From Siphonodentalium dalli (taxonomy: Eukaryota > Mollusca > Scaphopoda > Gadilida > Siphonodentaliidae): 64,000 bases of DNA. Positions within the stretch are counted from its first letter, which is position 1; every line of letters starts with the position of its first letter. Shown here in pieces: positions 48,275-62,258 of this stretch. The stretch spans positions 15,853,729-15,917,728 of the forward strand of contig CP136068.1 in assembly GCA_032622095.1 (NCBI GenBank). Direction: 5' to 3'. The translations under genes were made by a program, and so were the position numbers. A model generated the notes under the pieces. It saw only the letters and a program-made list of their open reading frames with translations. It was not told the origin of the DNA and searched no databases.

Positions 48275-48770
48275 TCCCAGATAGCACACCTATGTTGGGC
48301 CAACGTTGGGCCAACGTCATTTCTATCGTTGGGCCAACGTTGGAATCCAACGTTGGGCCAACTATGGCTGTTGCCGCTGGCTCGGCGTCGGCGCGACGTC
48401 GGATCCCGTCGTCGACTCGACGGTCGTTCGACGTGGAGCCGACGTTGGTGCACCGTCTGGCACCCGACGTAGAAACGACGTCGAATCAACGGTGAATTCC
48501 ACTAATAATACGACGTTGGGTCAACGTTGGGCCAACGTCATTTCTATCAACGTTGGAATCCAACGTTGGCCAACTATGGCTGTTGCCGCTGGCTCGGCGT
48601 CGGCTTGACGTCGGATCCCGTCGTCGACTCGACGGTGGTTCGACGTCGAGCCGACGTTGGTGTGCCGTCGGGCACCCGACGTAGAAACGACGTCGAATCA
48701 ATGGTGAACTCCACTAATAATACGACGTTGGGGCAACGTTGGGCCAACGTTGTGTTTGGGCATTGACAGG
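48275..48770 (+). mobile_element. CCCAGATAGCAC-ended element with a 221-bp tandem core
   Basis: Starts TCCCAGATAGCAC, followed by repeats of TTGGGCCAACGTTGG. The core unit of about 221 bp contains GCTGTTGCCGCTGGCTCGGC, GTCGTCGACTCGACGGT and ACCCGACGTAGAAACGACG. It is present twice plus a partial third copy. It is self-complementary and gives mirrored open frames on both strands. No matching right end adjoins it. Confidence 0.7.
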
Positions 48771-51089
48771 GGCGGATCGAGGCTCCATTCGTAGGGACGA
48801 TTCCCCTCACATTAGGGAGTCCTTATAAAGTTAACACCAATAAATTTAAAGTCCCACATAATTTGTGCAACTTCAAAGTATTATAATTGGAAATAACATT
48901 CAAATTCACAAATAAAAAACCAGAAGAAAATGAAACATATATTGAAAAAAAGTGTATGCCGATTTAAATAAAGACAAAATGACATGTCATTAGTTGTTGA
49001 TTTTAAGAATCTTGACCATCTACTCACTCTAAAGAAAAATATTTTGTATTGGTCTCCTGAATAAAGTTATCGAGAATGCTACATATTTTTGTTAGCTTAT
49101 ATATCCCTTACCATACAAAAGAAATGTGTTTATTTCAGCTTAATTTGCGATTTTGTGCTCTCGATAATGTTGGGAACAAAATGTTCAAACATTATGTGTC
49201 TTTAAATTTTGGTCAAGTTACATCTTCTTCGAACATCATTATTCTGGAGAGTGATCTGATGTAGATGTGCAAAATTTGAAACGGCTCAAAGTGCATATGA
49301 TTAAATTAAACCTAGTAATTGCTCATTTACGTACCAGTGCTATTATATAGAGCATGGTGATATAAAATGTCACATAAGAAAGAATATCGCGTTTTTGAAA
49401 TCCTTTTTCTGATTAGTCCATGATACTTTAGATTCTGAGTATATAAATTCAATACAATGCATGTACAGCAATTAATTTTATCTGTTGACATATTATGAAA
49501 TGAGCAATTACTAAGCTTATTTGTATCTATGCACATATGTATGCCGCTTGTTGCACATGTTGGAATGATTTATCTGGGAGAAATTAAACCCATGGATCCA
49601 TAAAGATTAATTTATGTATACAAAACCCAACATATTATATGAAATATAATATTTCCATCATTCCATGATATGTCATGAACTGGATTCATTGTACTCATGG
49701 CTCATGCATATATGTATGCAGGAACTTGTATGAAGCAACTGTTTTGTTGGACATTGATTGACAATTCTTCTGAAGAAATCATATCGCGAGAGAAACCATT
49801 TTATATTCACCTCCTTGAATATCTGGAATTTACCATTTTCATAGGTTATCATTAAGTTATTAATAACTGATGTATCAGATGTATAACTGCCACACCAAGA
49901 TGAACACACGTCATCCTTTCAGTGCCGATTATCGATACACCGATGAATGCCGAGTTGTTTTTGCATCTGATTGAATGCACAACACAGAACAAGTAAGAAT
50001 TTCCATCCAAGTGAATAATCATAAACTGACGAATTCATGTCGTACATGGTGTTATGTCGCTCGCGCTGGTGTCAGTCGTGCAATAATATTCACAATATAA
50101 CGATGTGCAACACGATATAGACCATGCTGGAATACTGGTACATGTAAGTTCATATCCCCAAGCCGTTGATGCTTTCGACAGACGAGTAAACTTTGATCGA
50201 ATCCACTTCTATAGTACCGTAGCTTATACACAACCTATCCAGATCCGGAAACAGGATAGCAAGTAAATAAGTCCTGAAAGAAACAGAGAATAACGTTAGC
50301 CCAATGCATTTTCTGTGTGCAGCTTGACATTGTCACATACTGTATACATCTTGATATATAATAACCAGACCAATCCGGGAAATTCCTACATGCATTTGCA
50401 TGCACGAGAGTACTTTAATTATTTGACCGGCTGCCAATAATATATATAAAATATGTATGCATATGGTACTTTAATTATTCGAACGGTTCCCGATAGTATC
50501 TATAGGTACCATACCTTTGCACGTGGTACGTAATCGTTACATATACTGGTATCGAGGAATTCGTGAGTTGTAAGGACTTGAGCACGTGCTGATGCATGAC
50601 ACCGACCCCGGTATGCGGAGGTGTTATGCGCGCGCGAAGTTTTTCTCAACTCATGAATATCTCTGAGAACAGCAGGTAATTATCTTATATACCCTATACC
50701 CAGGATCGTCTCAATCAACCAATTGGTCACGGATTCTCAAAACTCGCTAAGCCTACGTAATGCTCACTCTCGCGTCGGTGTCAATTTCCAGCAAAACTGT
50801 CAATCAGTTCATTAATAAAATTGCACAGATCCCACACGAGCCAGTGCATGGTAAGTTTCTTCTCATTGGAAATTTTCCCCAGCAAATATGAGACCGAACA
50901 TATTAGTAAATTCGCAAGATATCGAGTAATTATTTTAGCAGGTTTTGAATTGTTGTCAACCGTATCATCAACGATAAAGAGCGTTTGTGTTTCAATGCCC
51001 ATTTACTAGTACGATGAATATTAAACAGCGGTTCGAAAACTTGCTTTATTAAAAATATCAGCATTTGGTGACAAATCGGAATGGATATG

Positions 51090-54000
51090 CAGAACGGGGT
51101 TTGAGAACGGGGGGGGGGGGTAATATGTCAGGGACTTTGACAGAAAGCCTTCCTTTGTTGAGGGGTTAAATTGCAACCACCCGTGAACAAATCTGTTTTC
51201 CCAACTTGATCAAGTTTCATCTGGTCTCCCATTCGATGCTGAGTTTGAAATCCAACACACTAGTGACACTGCCATTTAATAGATATATTATAGTCTTTGT
51301 AGAAAATAATATAATGTACTCTAAATATTACATATATGTTGGGAACCGAAACTATCCAGATGATCTCAGAAAGATTTTGCCTGAAATTCAACTTATGTTA
51401 TTGAAAATTCCAAATCTTGAAATTAGCTCACCGCATTATAATGACCAAAACGTTAGGCATTCCATGGCTGCCACGATATTCATTAGAATTTTTGGAAATG
51501 TAAACTATCGAAATGATCTCAAACAGATTTTGCCTAAGATGTTCGACTTATAAAGTTATTGAAAATTTAAAATGTTGAAATTATTTGGGGGGGGGGGGTA
51601 TACATCGACCTCTATCGCCACATCCATGTTGCGATCAAACTAATTATTTGTTCTAACCCACAACCTCCTAGAGTGGGCAATCTTACTGTCAGGTCAGGGA
51701 CATACGGGTAAGGTCCCGCCCCATTAAATTTGACAACAGCATGTTGATAGCAGACCGCCTTTCTGCCAAACTGCTCTAAATGTAGGCCTGCTGGTTAGAA
51801 TAACAAACTATTTCAGTTGGTAGCTTGGTGAGCCCCAAGCCAAGTAATTAATTGATATGAATACCTCAGACAAAATATGGGATGGGTAATATTTGTTTAT
51901 TGGTTAAAAATGCCCCATATGTATCGCCAAAAATTATTAAAAATTTCCAAAAGTTGTGCATGTCGCCACCCCCTGCCGCCACGTCCCACATATCCCCAAA
52001 AAGTTAAATCACCCGCCCACGCGGCATTTAATACAGTGACAACGTCCATTATGTAGTCATTGGTCGTTTGTGGGGGATGCATCAATACACAAATTGACCC
52101 CAACCAAATACATAAATCCTAATATTACTCAACGCTACGACTATAGGCCTACACTACAGCTGAAATACTTATTGTGACAACGTAATAACTTCCTTCCAAC
52201 AGCTCCAGTCATGTGAACATTGACACAACGTATCAATATGACGTGCTTCTTTGACGTAAACAATGTAAAATGATACGCACGTAATGTATAGTTTGTAAAA
52301 TGAATATTTTTTTTGCAACCATGGGTGTATGCCCATTGCTGGGCAGCGGAGCGCGTTTCAAACCCCTGTGACGTGAGTCATTGTAGAAAAGAGTTGAAAA
52401 TTTCATGTCTGACACATCATTACTTGGTAACTTTAAGTACGTGTTTTCATTGTCTGATTTTCCAACCATCAGTAGGAATATTTTTGTTTACACCTCCGGT
52501 ATCATATTTTTTCAACTTTTAGACTTTAGTAAAAATTGTTGTCTGAAATGAACACCATTTTGGAAATGTTCCAGTCTTATTCAATTTGGAAATTGCCAAC
52601 TTTTACAGTTGAAAAGCCTGGGTGCCGGTTGGAAAGTTTCAACGCAAATCGGGGGTGGGGGTGGGTGGGTGCAAATGGAAACTCGCTAAGGAGTTTGGTG
52701 TCTGGTTCAAGAGGAAATTCAACGTTGACACACCATAACAAAGACTATGTAGCCACGTCACTGATTCGGAGACCATAAATAGGTATATGTGCATATTTCA
52801 GAAACTAAAAACTTCCCCGGGAACCATACTCGAAAGAGCAGATAGACCCTTTCACACCTCAATATATCCCCCCTCCGATTAAGTATATATGTACTGCATG
52901 GTAATCACACAAGAATGGCCTGGTTGACAAAATATTGATACATTGGCGCCATATGCTCTGGTAAGTACTTTCCATTATCATTTTCCAGCTGGTTTAAATT
53001 TTTCGCACAGAAGTGAAACGAACGCTCTTTATGTATAACATATATCAGGAATATATAGACTAACACGGAACGCTCCGTGTAAATAGCTGATTTTTGGTTG
53101 GGACCCAAACATCGTGTTCAAACATGTAATATGTTATGACTTCAATGCATCTTTTTGTGACATGTATTTATCGACCTATTTCGATACGGGAAACAATTCA
53201 CAAGAGAATATTATTAGGTGTATTTTGGAGCGCAAACTGACAAGTGGATTTAACCGGTTGGAAAATACCGAATTAAGGGGAGGTTGTTCAAACTCCATGC
53301 GTAAATCAATCTCCTACATAACAGGGCGTCAGACACCGTAGCGAGGGTACTGAACTCTGGTTTGCAGCTTGAGCATTTTATTCAACAAAAGGGGGTGGTG
53401 CAATCGTAAATTCCTATCCTGGTAGTACACGTACACCCCCCAACAGCTATAAGCATAATAGCCTAGTAGGGTATACAACTGAAAGTGGAACGGTGTCCAC
53501 TGTCGTAGGCTGAACTTAATTATCCATGGAAATCCATGACAGGGACGTGGCTAGATGGGTTTCAGCGTTGGGGAGGGGTGCATCCACCTTGGAATTTTCA
53601 ACTGCACCCCCTTTGGGGTTTGATTTCCCCAAAAGTTACTGGCCCCTCACAGCCTGGATGTTAGCATTATTCTAAATGGATCAGTAGTATTGTTGCCACA
53701 ACCAGAAGAGGAACGGAATACATTGAGAACATTTTGAGATCCGAACCTGAAAATAGCAAACTCCTAACATCTAGACTGGTCTCAAGAATTCCAATAGTTG
53801 GAAAGTTCCAACCTGAGACCCCCCCCCCCCACCCTAAGGTTGTAAAATTTCCAACTGATGCCATTTCAGTCAATTTTTTTCTCTCCAAAAGTAGGACAAT
53901 GTGCAAATGATGTTCCAAAAGACAATTAATACTTGTTGGAAAATCAAACTACGAGAACAATCTCAACCTATAATATTGTTGGTGTGACCGGGGGGGGGGG

Positions 54001-54700
54001 GGGAATTCCGGCACGTATGCCGGGTGGGTGGGTGGTCAAAGCCACCAACAAGCAATTTTTTCCGCAACTAAAAAAAAAAAATTCCTGCTTGTTTTTTTAG
54101 TGTTTGGCAATGAGTTGGGCTTCAAAACCACTTTGAATGAGAGAAATAATGTTATTCTAACTGGTAAACTGACTGCAGGTAGTTATCGTGTTGTATTTTG
54201 TTGCAAATTTTGAAATCCAAGATGGCCGCTGGCAGCCATGTTTTTTTGGCCGAATGACCTCAAAATGACTCATTCCTATTTACATGTCCATGTTAACATC
54301 CATGATAAATAGTATGCACAAAAATTCATATACAGCTGTTTACAGTGAATTTCCCCCCCGCAAATCTCTGTTTTAGTGTTAAAAGGGGGTGGGTGTCAAA
54401 TTTTTTTCGGAAAAAACTGCCGAAAACGGAAAATAATTTGGCGGTGGGGGTGGGTGGGTACAAAAAATGATCGAAAGGGAAAAAATGCCATACGTGCCTG
54501 AAATTTTTTCCGACCCCCCCCCCCCCTGGTGTGACCGTGCGAAAGTTCCAATTAATGTTGTGTCACGTATGAAATATCCAAATGTTGACAATTTTGACCA
54601 AAGTTGTGGTGGGGTGGGGGATGTGAGACACCCGTGCAACACCCCTGCCGCCATGTCCCTAATCCATGCATTATCACACATGGATCGTGAAATTTAGATA
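51090..54700. repeat. G-rich dispersed repeat fragments
   Basis: Several G or C runs of at least nine bases (near 51110, 51588, 53820, 53990 and 54520) are surrounded by recurring GGAAATTTCCAAC-like, AGGGACGTGGC-like and GGTGGGGGTGGGTGGG-like pieces. Related pieces recur at 59090-59190, 60780-60830 and 61230-61510. Within 51206-51553 an imperfect tandem duplication gives an open frame of 115 codons (two copies of RKILPE/KQILPK). I find no real gene here. Confidence 0.5.
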
Positions 54701-55112
54701 GTAATTAGAATGACATTTTCTTCCTCATACAGTCGGTTGCCATCACACGAAACTGTCATAAATTTATTTGTTTTCGTTTCTGAGAATTGAAGGGTTAAAC
54801 TTCAAATTCAAACTTTAAGTTGGTTGTGGCGGAAATGAATCCGACGACGCACGCTTATCGTTGAAATTCCAAGTTATTCGGCATGATATTCTCAACTAAA
54901 GTACTTACCGGTACTTCTTCGGGTCCCTAAAGCTGGTGATGGTGTTCCGTGGTGCATTATCCAAATAATAATCCATTAAACCGAGAAGCTCACTCAGAAC
55001 ACAAATGCAAGTTCAGTCAATAAACCAAAGCGTTATTTGAAAAAGAAACACGCGACCAGTTAAGAATGACGTTAAAATGACGCTACGACGTAATCGACCG
55101 ATTTATCCACAC

Positions 55113-55526
55113 TATGACCAACGTTGGGCCATCGCTGGTCCAACGTCGACATCTAACGCACCTACTAACCTCGCGTATCGCCTAGTGCGTTACGGTTTCA
55201 ACGTCGTGCCAATGTTAAACCAGCGGTAAAACCAACGTTGTCCCGTCGGGCCATCGTAGCCATGTTTGAAACGCGCAAAATCTGACGCATGTCGACGTTG
55301 CGCCATCGTTGTGCCAACCACAAAAGACGACGTTGTGCCAACGTAATTATTCCAACGCAAGTCGACGTTGGGCCATCGTCGTACCAACCACAAAAGCTGA
55401 CGTTGGGCCAACGTAATTATTCCAACGCAAGTCGACGTCGGGCCATCGTCGTACCAACCACAAAAGCCGACGTTGGGCCAACGTAATTATTCAAACGTTG
55501 GCCCAACGTACGTGTGCTATCTGGGA
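55113..55526 (-). mobile_element. Second CCCAGATAGCAC-ended element, inverted
   Basis: Ends at the right with GTGCTATCTGGGA (55514-55526), the reverse complement of the end at 48275. Inside are three copies of a 67-bp unit with ACGTTGGGCCAACGTAATTA and GTCGACGTTGGGCCATCGTC. The core differs from the 48275 copy apart from the AACGTTGGGCC motif. Confidence 0.7.
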
Positions 55527-55579
55527 TGGTTTAACTGATTAGCTGAACCCAAAGGATCTACTCGTACAGGGGTATTTAG

Positions 55580-56836
55580 CAGGGTTGTGGTAATCAGTAA
55601 TCGTAATCAAAGTAATCGATTACAAAATTTGGAGTAATCACCTGTAATCATTAATCATGACATTTTTTGATTACAAGTAATCGTAATCGATTACTTTGAA
55701 ATATACCTGTAATCATGATTACATTTTGATTACTTTATGATTACTTATACTAAAATATCCATAATAGCTATTGGATACTCATAGTTTCACAATGTAGCCC
55801 CGTGGAGTGTGCACAGATACAAACATCATATCAGAAAGTTAGTACAATTTTTTCATGTGGTACACAGTGTACATTATAGCAGTGGACACAGATAACACAC
55901 AATTGTTGAAATGTTGAATACAGTATGTATAGCAATAAACGTATGATACAAACAATGAAATGTTCTAATATGAATAAAATAGGCTAGTCAACTTCAATTA
56001 GGATTAAATATCATTGGGACTGCTGCAGACAATGTTTGTAGAGTCACACTGGTACAATAGGACTGATTAACTTAACAAAGCAGGTGTGATTGGTAGACCC
56101 AATTAGCTGATTTGTCATTTACTGCACACATGGAGTTAAGCCTCATTTAATCCTAATCAGGATATTAACGGATGATCATCAAATAAACTTTAGTGTTATT
56201 TTCATTGTGTTGGGTATTGAATCTAACAGAACATGCAAATAATTTATAATTGTTTCTAATGATAGTTTCATTCTTGTGTACATAGCTCTGTATATACTTT
56301 TTCACTCTGTATTGCACACAGATCATGACTGAGTGAAATAAAGCAATTCAAATAAAAAATAATTATGCGTTAGTTTCAATGCATGTAAGAAAATTAAAAA
56401 ATATTTAAAAAATATATTTACATAAATAAATACACATAAAGCGTAATATATTCCCAATAAGTTGGTGCACATCATGGTGAAACCTCACCAATACATGTAA
56501 ATGTAAAAAGTGTATGTGTTTATTGCTTGCTTCGTTCTATTGTTTCAGTCGCTTCGTGTGTCCATGTTATGTAGTGATGTTTTATTCAATCAAATTTGAT
56601 ATTTTATTTTAATTTGATTTGTTTCATTATTTACTCATATGCGATCAAAATGGATGGACACTAACAATTGTAATCAGATGTAATAAAAAAGTAATCGATT
56701 ACATTTACTAAAGTAATTGTAATCGTAATCGATTACATTGGAAAAAATGTAATCAGTAATCGTAATCGTAATCATGTAAATCAAAAGAAATTGTAATCGT
56801 TATCGATTACATTGGCATGCAATCGCCCCAACCCTG
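55580..56836. mobile_element. Non-autonomous hAT-type element, 1257 bp
   Basis: Ends CAGGGTTGTGG and CCCCAACCCTG, flanked by an 8-bp near-repeat, GTATTTAG (55572-55579) and ATATTTAG (56837-56844). This is the target-duplication length of hAT elements. Both subterminal regions are packed with GTAATCGATTAC-type motifs, as in transposase-binding arrays. The centre has no ORF of note. Confidence 0.75.
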
Positions 56837-56989
56837 ATATTTAGTATATAACGTATTACCTGACCATTTCCTAAGGGATCTACTCGTCTATGATTACTTG
56901 GACTACCAATAACCCTAACGCTGGCATGTTCCAAATGTCTAATTATTGATTATCTTTCCATTTTAGTGATTCATACTAATCAGGAGGAC

Positions 56990-57560
56990 GACAATCACAT
57001 ACGAATGCTGCTCGGTGTCAACTGACCACGGATACTGTATACCAGCGAAGTGACAGTTATTCATACGTTACTTAACATAATGAAGATCATCGCATGTTAA
57101 TGGTGTCTACTGACCACGTGTCCTATACACCAGTTATCTGCTAGTCATTAATACTTTACTGAACATAATGAAGATCCTCGCATTTTAATGTTGCCCATCA
57201 ACTGACCACGGATATTGTGCACCCGAGAGATGACATTTATTCATACATTACTTAACATAATGAAGATCGTCGTATTTATGAACTGGCCATGGATACTGTA
57301 CACCAGCGTGGTGGTGGTGATTAATACGTTATATGACACAGTGCAGATCCTGGCATTTGAAAGTTGTTCGTGAACTGTCCAAGGATACTGTACATCAGAG
57401 ATGTTTCCCATACACTGTTATTGTTTCATACATTACTTAACAGTGTCTTCGTATTTGAATGATGTGCTTCAACTGTGCACGGGTACTTTACATCATAGAT
57501 ATTTCCCATACAATATTAGTAATTCATGTATTTTTTGGTCCATGAATCAGGATCGTCACA
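56990..57560. repeat. Degenerate tandem repeat, about 90-bp unit
   Basis: Six copies marked by ACTGACCACGGATACTG or variants at about 57021, 57109, 57201, 57283, 57374 and 57472. Most are followed by CATACATTACTTAACATAATGAAGATC-like sequence. Confidence 0.75.
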
Positions 57561-58149
57561 TTTGAATGTTGTTTCTCGGTTCTCAATTCTCTCATCGACG
57601 TTAATGCACATATCAACAACGGCAAGCGTGTCACGGTGTGATGATGGCGGGGTGTTCAGTGCACGCAGTACGATATATGTTAGTTAACCTGGGGTAGCCA
57701 TTGGGGGGCACATATCAACAGATATAAACATGAATTAATTTAATTAAATTTAATAAATACAAACAATAGCATGGAAAGTATTCAACAACATAATCTTGTA
57801 TCTGTCGTCTCAGCTTCTCGTGTGACCGAACACACCATCAACACTCTCAGTTATAATTACATTTAAACTCCAAAAATACACCTAGTACTATTCGCTTTTT
57901 CATTTTGGAGATATCGAAGTAGGTAGATAAATACTTGAACTACCGTCCTACGGGCATTAAGTGTCCCAGAAAAATACGCATTGAAGTCGTAAAAAATATA
58001 ACTTTGAACACAGTGTTTGGACTTAATATTCTGATATATATATTTCTAATGGCTTGGAAGAAATTTCCATCGATATCATATGACATATGTTTTAAACATG
58101 TTTTAAATCCGAACCTGACTGAAATCTGCAGTCTTAGAATATATATGTA

Positions 58150-58964
58150 CTAGCCGATGAGCCCGACGTTGTCCGGGCTATTCAAAAACCAAATTTCAAG
58201 TCGATAGCTCTACTATCGATAGTTCTACCCGTTTCCGAGATCTCGTCTGCGCATGCGCGAAGCTGACGTCGCACGGGCTCGGCGACCCGATAAAATTCGT
58301 ATCCGGGGCAAGATACATTTACATACCAAATTTCAAGTCGATAGCTCCACCCGTTTCCGAGATCTCGTCTGCGCATGCGCGAAGCGGACGCCGCACGGGC
58401 TCGCCAATACGACAACGGCGACCGCCTGGTCAAACTACACACACGTACCAAGTTTCGAGAATCGGTCGAGAATCGTAGATTTGTATAAATGACAGACAAA
58501 CATACAGACAGACAGACAGAGGTCTTCAAAATATATATGAGACTAGCCGATGAGCCCGACGTTGTCCGGGCTATTCAAATACCAAATTTCGTTGTCCGGG
58601 CTATTCAAAAACCAAATTTCAAGTCGATAGCTCCACCCGTTTCCGAGATTTCGTCTGCGCATGCGCGAAGCTGGCGTCGCACGGGCTCGGCGACCCGATA
58701 AAATTCGTATCCGGGGCAAGATACATTCACATAGCAAATTTCAAGTCGATAGCTCCACCCGTTTCCGAGATCTCGTCTGCGCATGCGCGAAGCGGGTGCC
58801 GCACGGGCTCGCCAATACGACAACGTCGACCGCCTGGTCAAACTACACACACGTACCAAGTTTCGTCCCGATCGGTCGAGAATCGTAGATTTGTATAAAT
58901 GACATACAAACATACAGACAAACAAACATACAGACAGACAGAGGTCTTCAAAATATATATGAGA
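58150..58964 (-). mobile_element. Two tandem non-autonomous Helitrons
   Basis: Units 58150-58542 and 58543-58964, same family as 1175-2267. Minus-strand 5' ends TCTCATATATATTTTGAAG, 3' hairpin GCCCGGACAACGTCGGGC and CTAG. The junction has CTAG directly joined to TC. Flanks are A (58149) and T (58965). Each unit holds one or two of the 122-bp repeats and a GACAGACAGACA stretch. The second unit has a duplicated hairpin segment near 58589. Confidence 0.8.
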
Positions 58965-59587
58965 TAGGTCTAACTACAGACAAATTCAGGCCGCCATTTT
59001 GTTTTAGTTTGATTTAGTAGTAATTTGTAACTGATTAGCAGGTTTTGACTGGCCAACGATTAGTGAGGTGGGAGAACAATTAATTTAAAAAAAATATTAC
59101 TGGCCTCAAGATTTCCAAACTGACACTAAGATTGGGAAATTCCCGTCGAACGTTTTGACCGAATGTAGGAAATTCCCCGCTAATTACTAATTGCCTCCAC
59201 CCCATATTAACGCACGAGTCCCTGTTACGACAGACGTTGTATGTATATTTTTATTCTATTTTCTCGACTCAATTCAATTCAATTTATTAGTATTCTGATC
59301 ATCAAGGTAGATATAACAGAAACATGGTTGTTACAAATATTGACTCGCGACGGGATGATACAATCGTTGAACTCAATTAAATTTGTTTTTCAGTAATGCT
59401 ATTTATGTCATTTACGAAAATAAAAACAAAATGGATGCCATTATTGAGATCTATGTAGCGCTAATATACAGAGAACGACAAATAAAAATTATGTCGAAAG
59501 CAACACGCTGCATGCAATACCATTTAAATTCGCGTGTAATTATATATGGCCTTGGTTTATTGTCAGTTATTTATTAACTAGTATATT

Positions 59588-59712
59588 CCAAGTACACTGT
59601 TGACAGTACACTAGCGATGTATACAAAAGCCAGATTACTCAACAGCCAAGTACACTGTTGACAGTACACTACCGATACACAAGTCTGATTACTCAACAGC
59701 AGTCTGGTGTAT
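59588..59712. repeat. Tandem duplication with an inverted partial copy
   Basis: CCAAGTACACTGTTGACAGT with GATTACTCAACAG occurs twice about 62 bp apart. An inverted partial copy (ATCGGTAGTGTACTGTTAGT) follows near 59765. Confidence 0.75.
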
Positions 59713-60380
59713 ACTTGGTGTAACTATACTAGTACACTAGACTGTTAATCTCGTATGTGTATATCGGTAGTGTACTGTTAGTGACATCGGCACCTGTATA
59801 CAGTCGAATTAGTGACTTGTGTCGTATATAGTAATACGACAGAACTATATATATGTCATTTACATATTTTGAAAACATGATTCTAGTCGATTTGTCGCAA
59901 GATGGCGTGGAATTATACAGTATATTAAGTAGTCTACTAATCGATCTATAGCCTCATAGATCAACCTAAAAATTACGTTGATGGCATATGTAAAACGCAC
60001 AATGTACGAGGAAAAACAATTGGGAATATTAAAATATTTTATTTTTCGGGAACAGTACCTTTTTGTCGATTACAGCGATCATCTTGTGTAAATTTTAAAT
60101 ATTTCGATGCATCGTTTGATACTTAGAATTAATTACCTACAATTTCCAAAGTATTTTTACAATAGATTCAATAAAGCGAATTTCATATTCATAAATGTAT
60201 TGTTAATAAAAGTCATGCTCCGTATATTTTTGAGTTGTTGAAATTTTTGTGAAAATAAGTTGTTGCATACGAACCCTGTGTATTTGTGTGTCATCACCCC
60301 GCATTCCCGTCCCAACATACACATTTACAACGGTAGTGTGTTATTGTCGGCGCTCTAAATGTTTATTGTGCCTGATGGCA

Positions 60381-62258
60381 GAGTCGTAATTTCGCTAAAA
60401 TCCGGATTGAGAATCCGAAGCCGATTACGGGGGCGGGGCTAATTCCCGATTCTAGGTCAGATTTTGAAATCCACGTGGTCTCCGAAACTATGTTTAATGT
60501 TCTCCCAGCGTCAAACATGGCGCATATATTTGACACAAGTATCATTTGTATCTTATATTTATAAAGTTCATGTTTGTTGTGAAAGTCATGCTTTTCTTCT
60601 ATGTGTATATACACGGCACATAATTTGCTGCCAATCCGACTTAATCGCATCTTCTTCTTTTTTCAAGTTAAAGTGTGTTTATTGAGGATGGCAAGCATAT
60701 TTAAACGTGACAGCTCTAGGCCTCCCGAATCAAATGCCGAAGATGTTGTGAAGAACACACGAAACTTGTCAGTTGAACAGGGACGTGGCGACAGGGGTTG
60801 ATTGTGTGTCCCGACCCCCACCCCGAACTTTGGTACAATTTGCTAAGCTGTGCAGTCATTCATACGTGAGGAAAATAATGATTATTTTGACTAACTGTTT
60901 CAAATAATGATACGTACAAGCCAACAAACGCAACAAACAAACCCGATTTTAAATAAATACATATACAAACTTATGACTAACTCGGGAGAGGGGGGTGTCA
61001 AGTGATCTGTATATATGTTCAACTTGTTTTGGTAGTCATGTTGCTTTGCCATTACTAATTATTTATTTTTTCAGTGTAATAACATATGGCAGTGGGGTAC
61101 CCTTAAGTGAGTCAGTACTTGTCCCCCAATTCCTTTGTATGTATAAACAAATGTATGTGTTATATATCATGTGTTATCTAAATTTGACATATATTTTAAA
61201 TAAATATATCTAAACTAAACTTTGGTACATTCCAGCAGTCGGAAATTGCATGCATGACACAACATTAGTTGGACATTAATTTGACACCATATATAGGTTG
61301 GCATTGTTCTCATTGTTTGATTTTTTTCAACCAGTAAAAGTTGGTAATTTTCCATTCTTAGTGTTTGTCGGATTGGATAATTCCAAGGGGAGCAAATTGA
61401 ATTCTGCGAACCTGTGAGATTGATGTTTGGTTCAATGGGGGGGGGGGGGGGGGGGTGGGGGGGGGGGGGGTGCAGTTGGCCGGAAATTTGAGGAAACTTC
61501 TAGCCACGTCCCTAGAACATGTGTCTGTTGTCTATACAGAGACTATTGTGCAAAACGACTGCATTTAACGAAACAAAACATGTTAAACGTGAAATTGCTA
61601 TAACTTTAAGACTAGAAGATAATACATACGTGTATCTGATAATCCATCGATACCATATAATCCTACTATTTCTTGAATAAGAAGAGACATTATAATAACG
61701 AACACAGCAGAAGACATATCCATGCAGGTTCATATGAATTCGGTCAATGGTGACGTATCCGCCGAATTCGAAATAGACATGCGTTCGGGCGGTATTTTAA
61801 GGATGGAATTATGAAATGGACATATGAAAGTGACAATCAACAATGATTTGCACCGAAGTGCTCCCCCAGCGTTACTATCAATAGCGTTATATTTGGCTAA
61901 TTTCAGTAATATTCTCCCAGTTTACATTCAATAAAACAAATTTGTCTCCGCATTTAAAATTCTTTGATATAGATCGTTTATATTCTGCAATAATTTGTAC
62001 ACAAGAGACGGATTCTTATGTTTTATTGTGTTTTTAAACTCTGATGTGGCGAAATCTCGGTTTGTTTACATTACGAACATTTGAGTCCGTAATCGGAATC
62101 CGAATCCCAATCGGATTACCACGAAATTGAGATTACGGTCTGTTCGTTTACTGATTCTGTCAATTTCTGGTCTGTTCTTTTACCGAACCAAGTCGTACGG
62201 GGACCAATCTGTAATCTGAATCCAGAATCTGAATCGGATTTTAGCGAAATAACGCCTC
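60381..62258. mobile_element. TIR element of about 1.9 kb, unclassified
   Basis: GAGTCGTAATTTCGCTAAAA at the left is matched by the inverted TTTTAGCGAAATAACGCCTC at the right, similar over about 35 bp. The region inside the ends on both sides has repeated AATC[CT]GA[AT]TC-type motifs. No transposase frame is visible. The G-run at 61437 lies inside. Target duplication not found. Confidence 0.5.
61437..61471 (+). repeat. Poly-G tract of about 34 bases
   Basis: One almost uninterrupted run of G with a single T in the middle. It can form G-quadruplexes and is a likely place for sequencing-length error. Confidence 0.9.

Noticed and set aside
48226-48810. Arg-rich and Gly/Val-rich open frames on both strands
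   Set aside because: They fall entirely in the self-complementary 221-bp tandem core and mirror each other.
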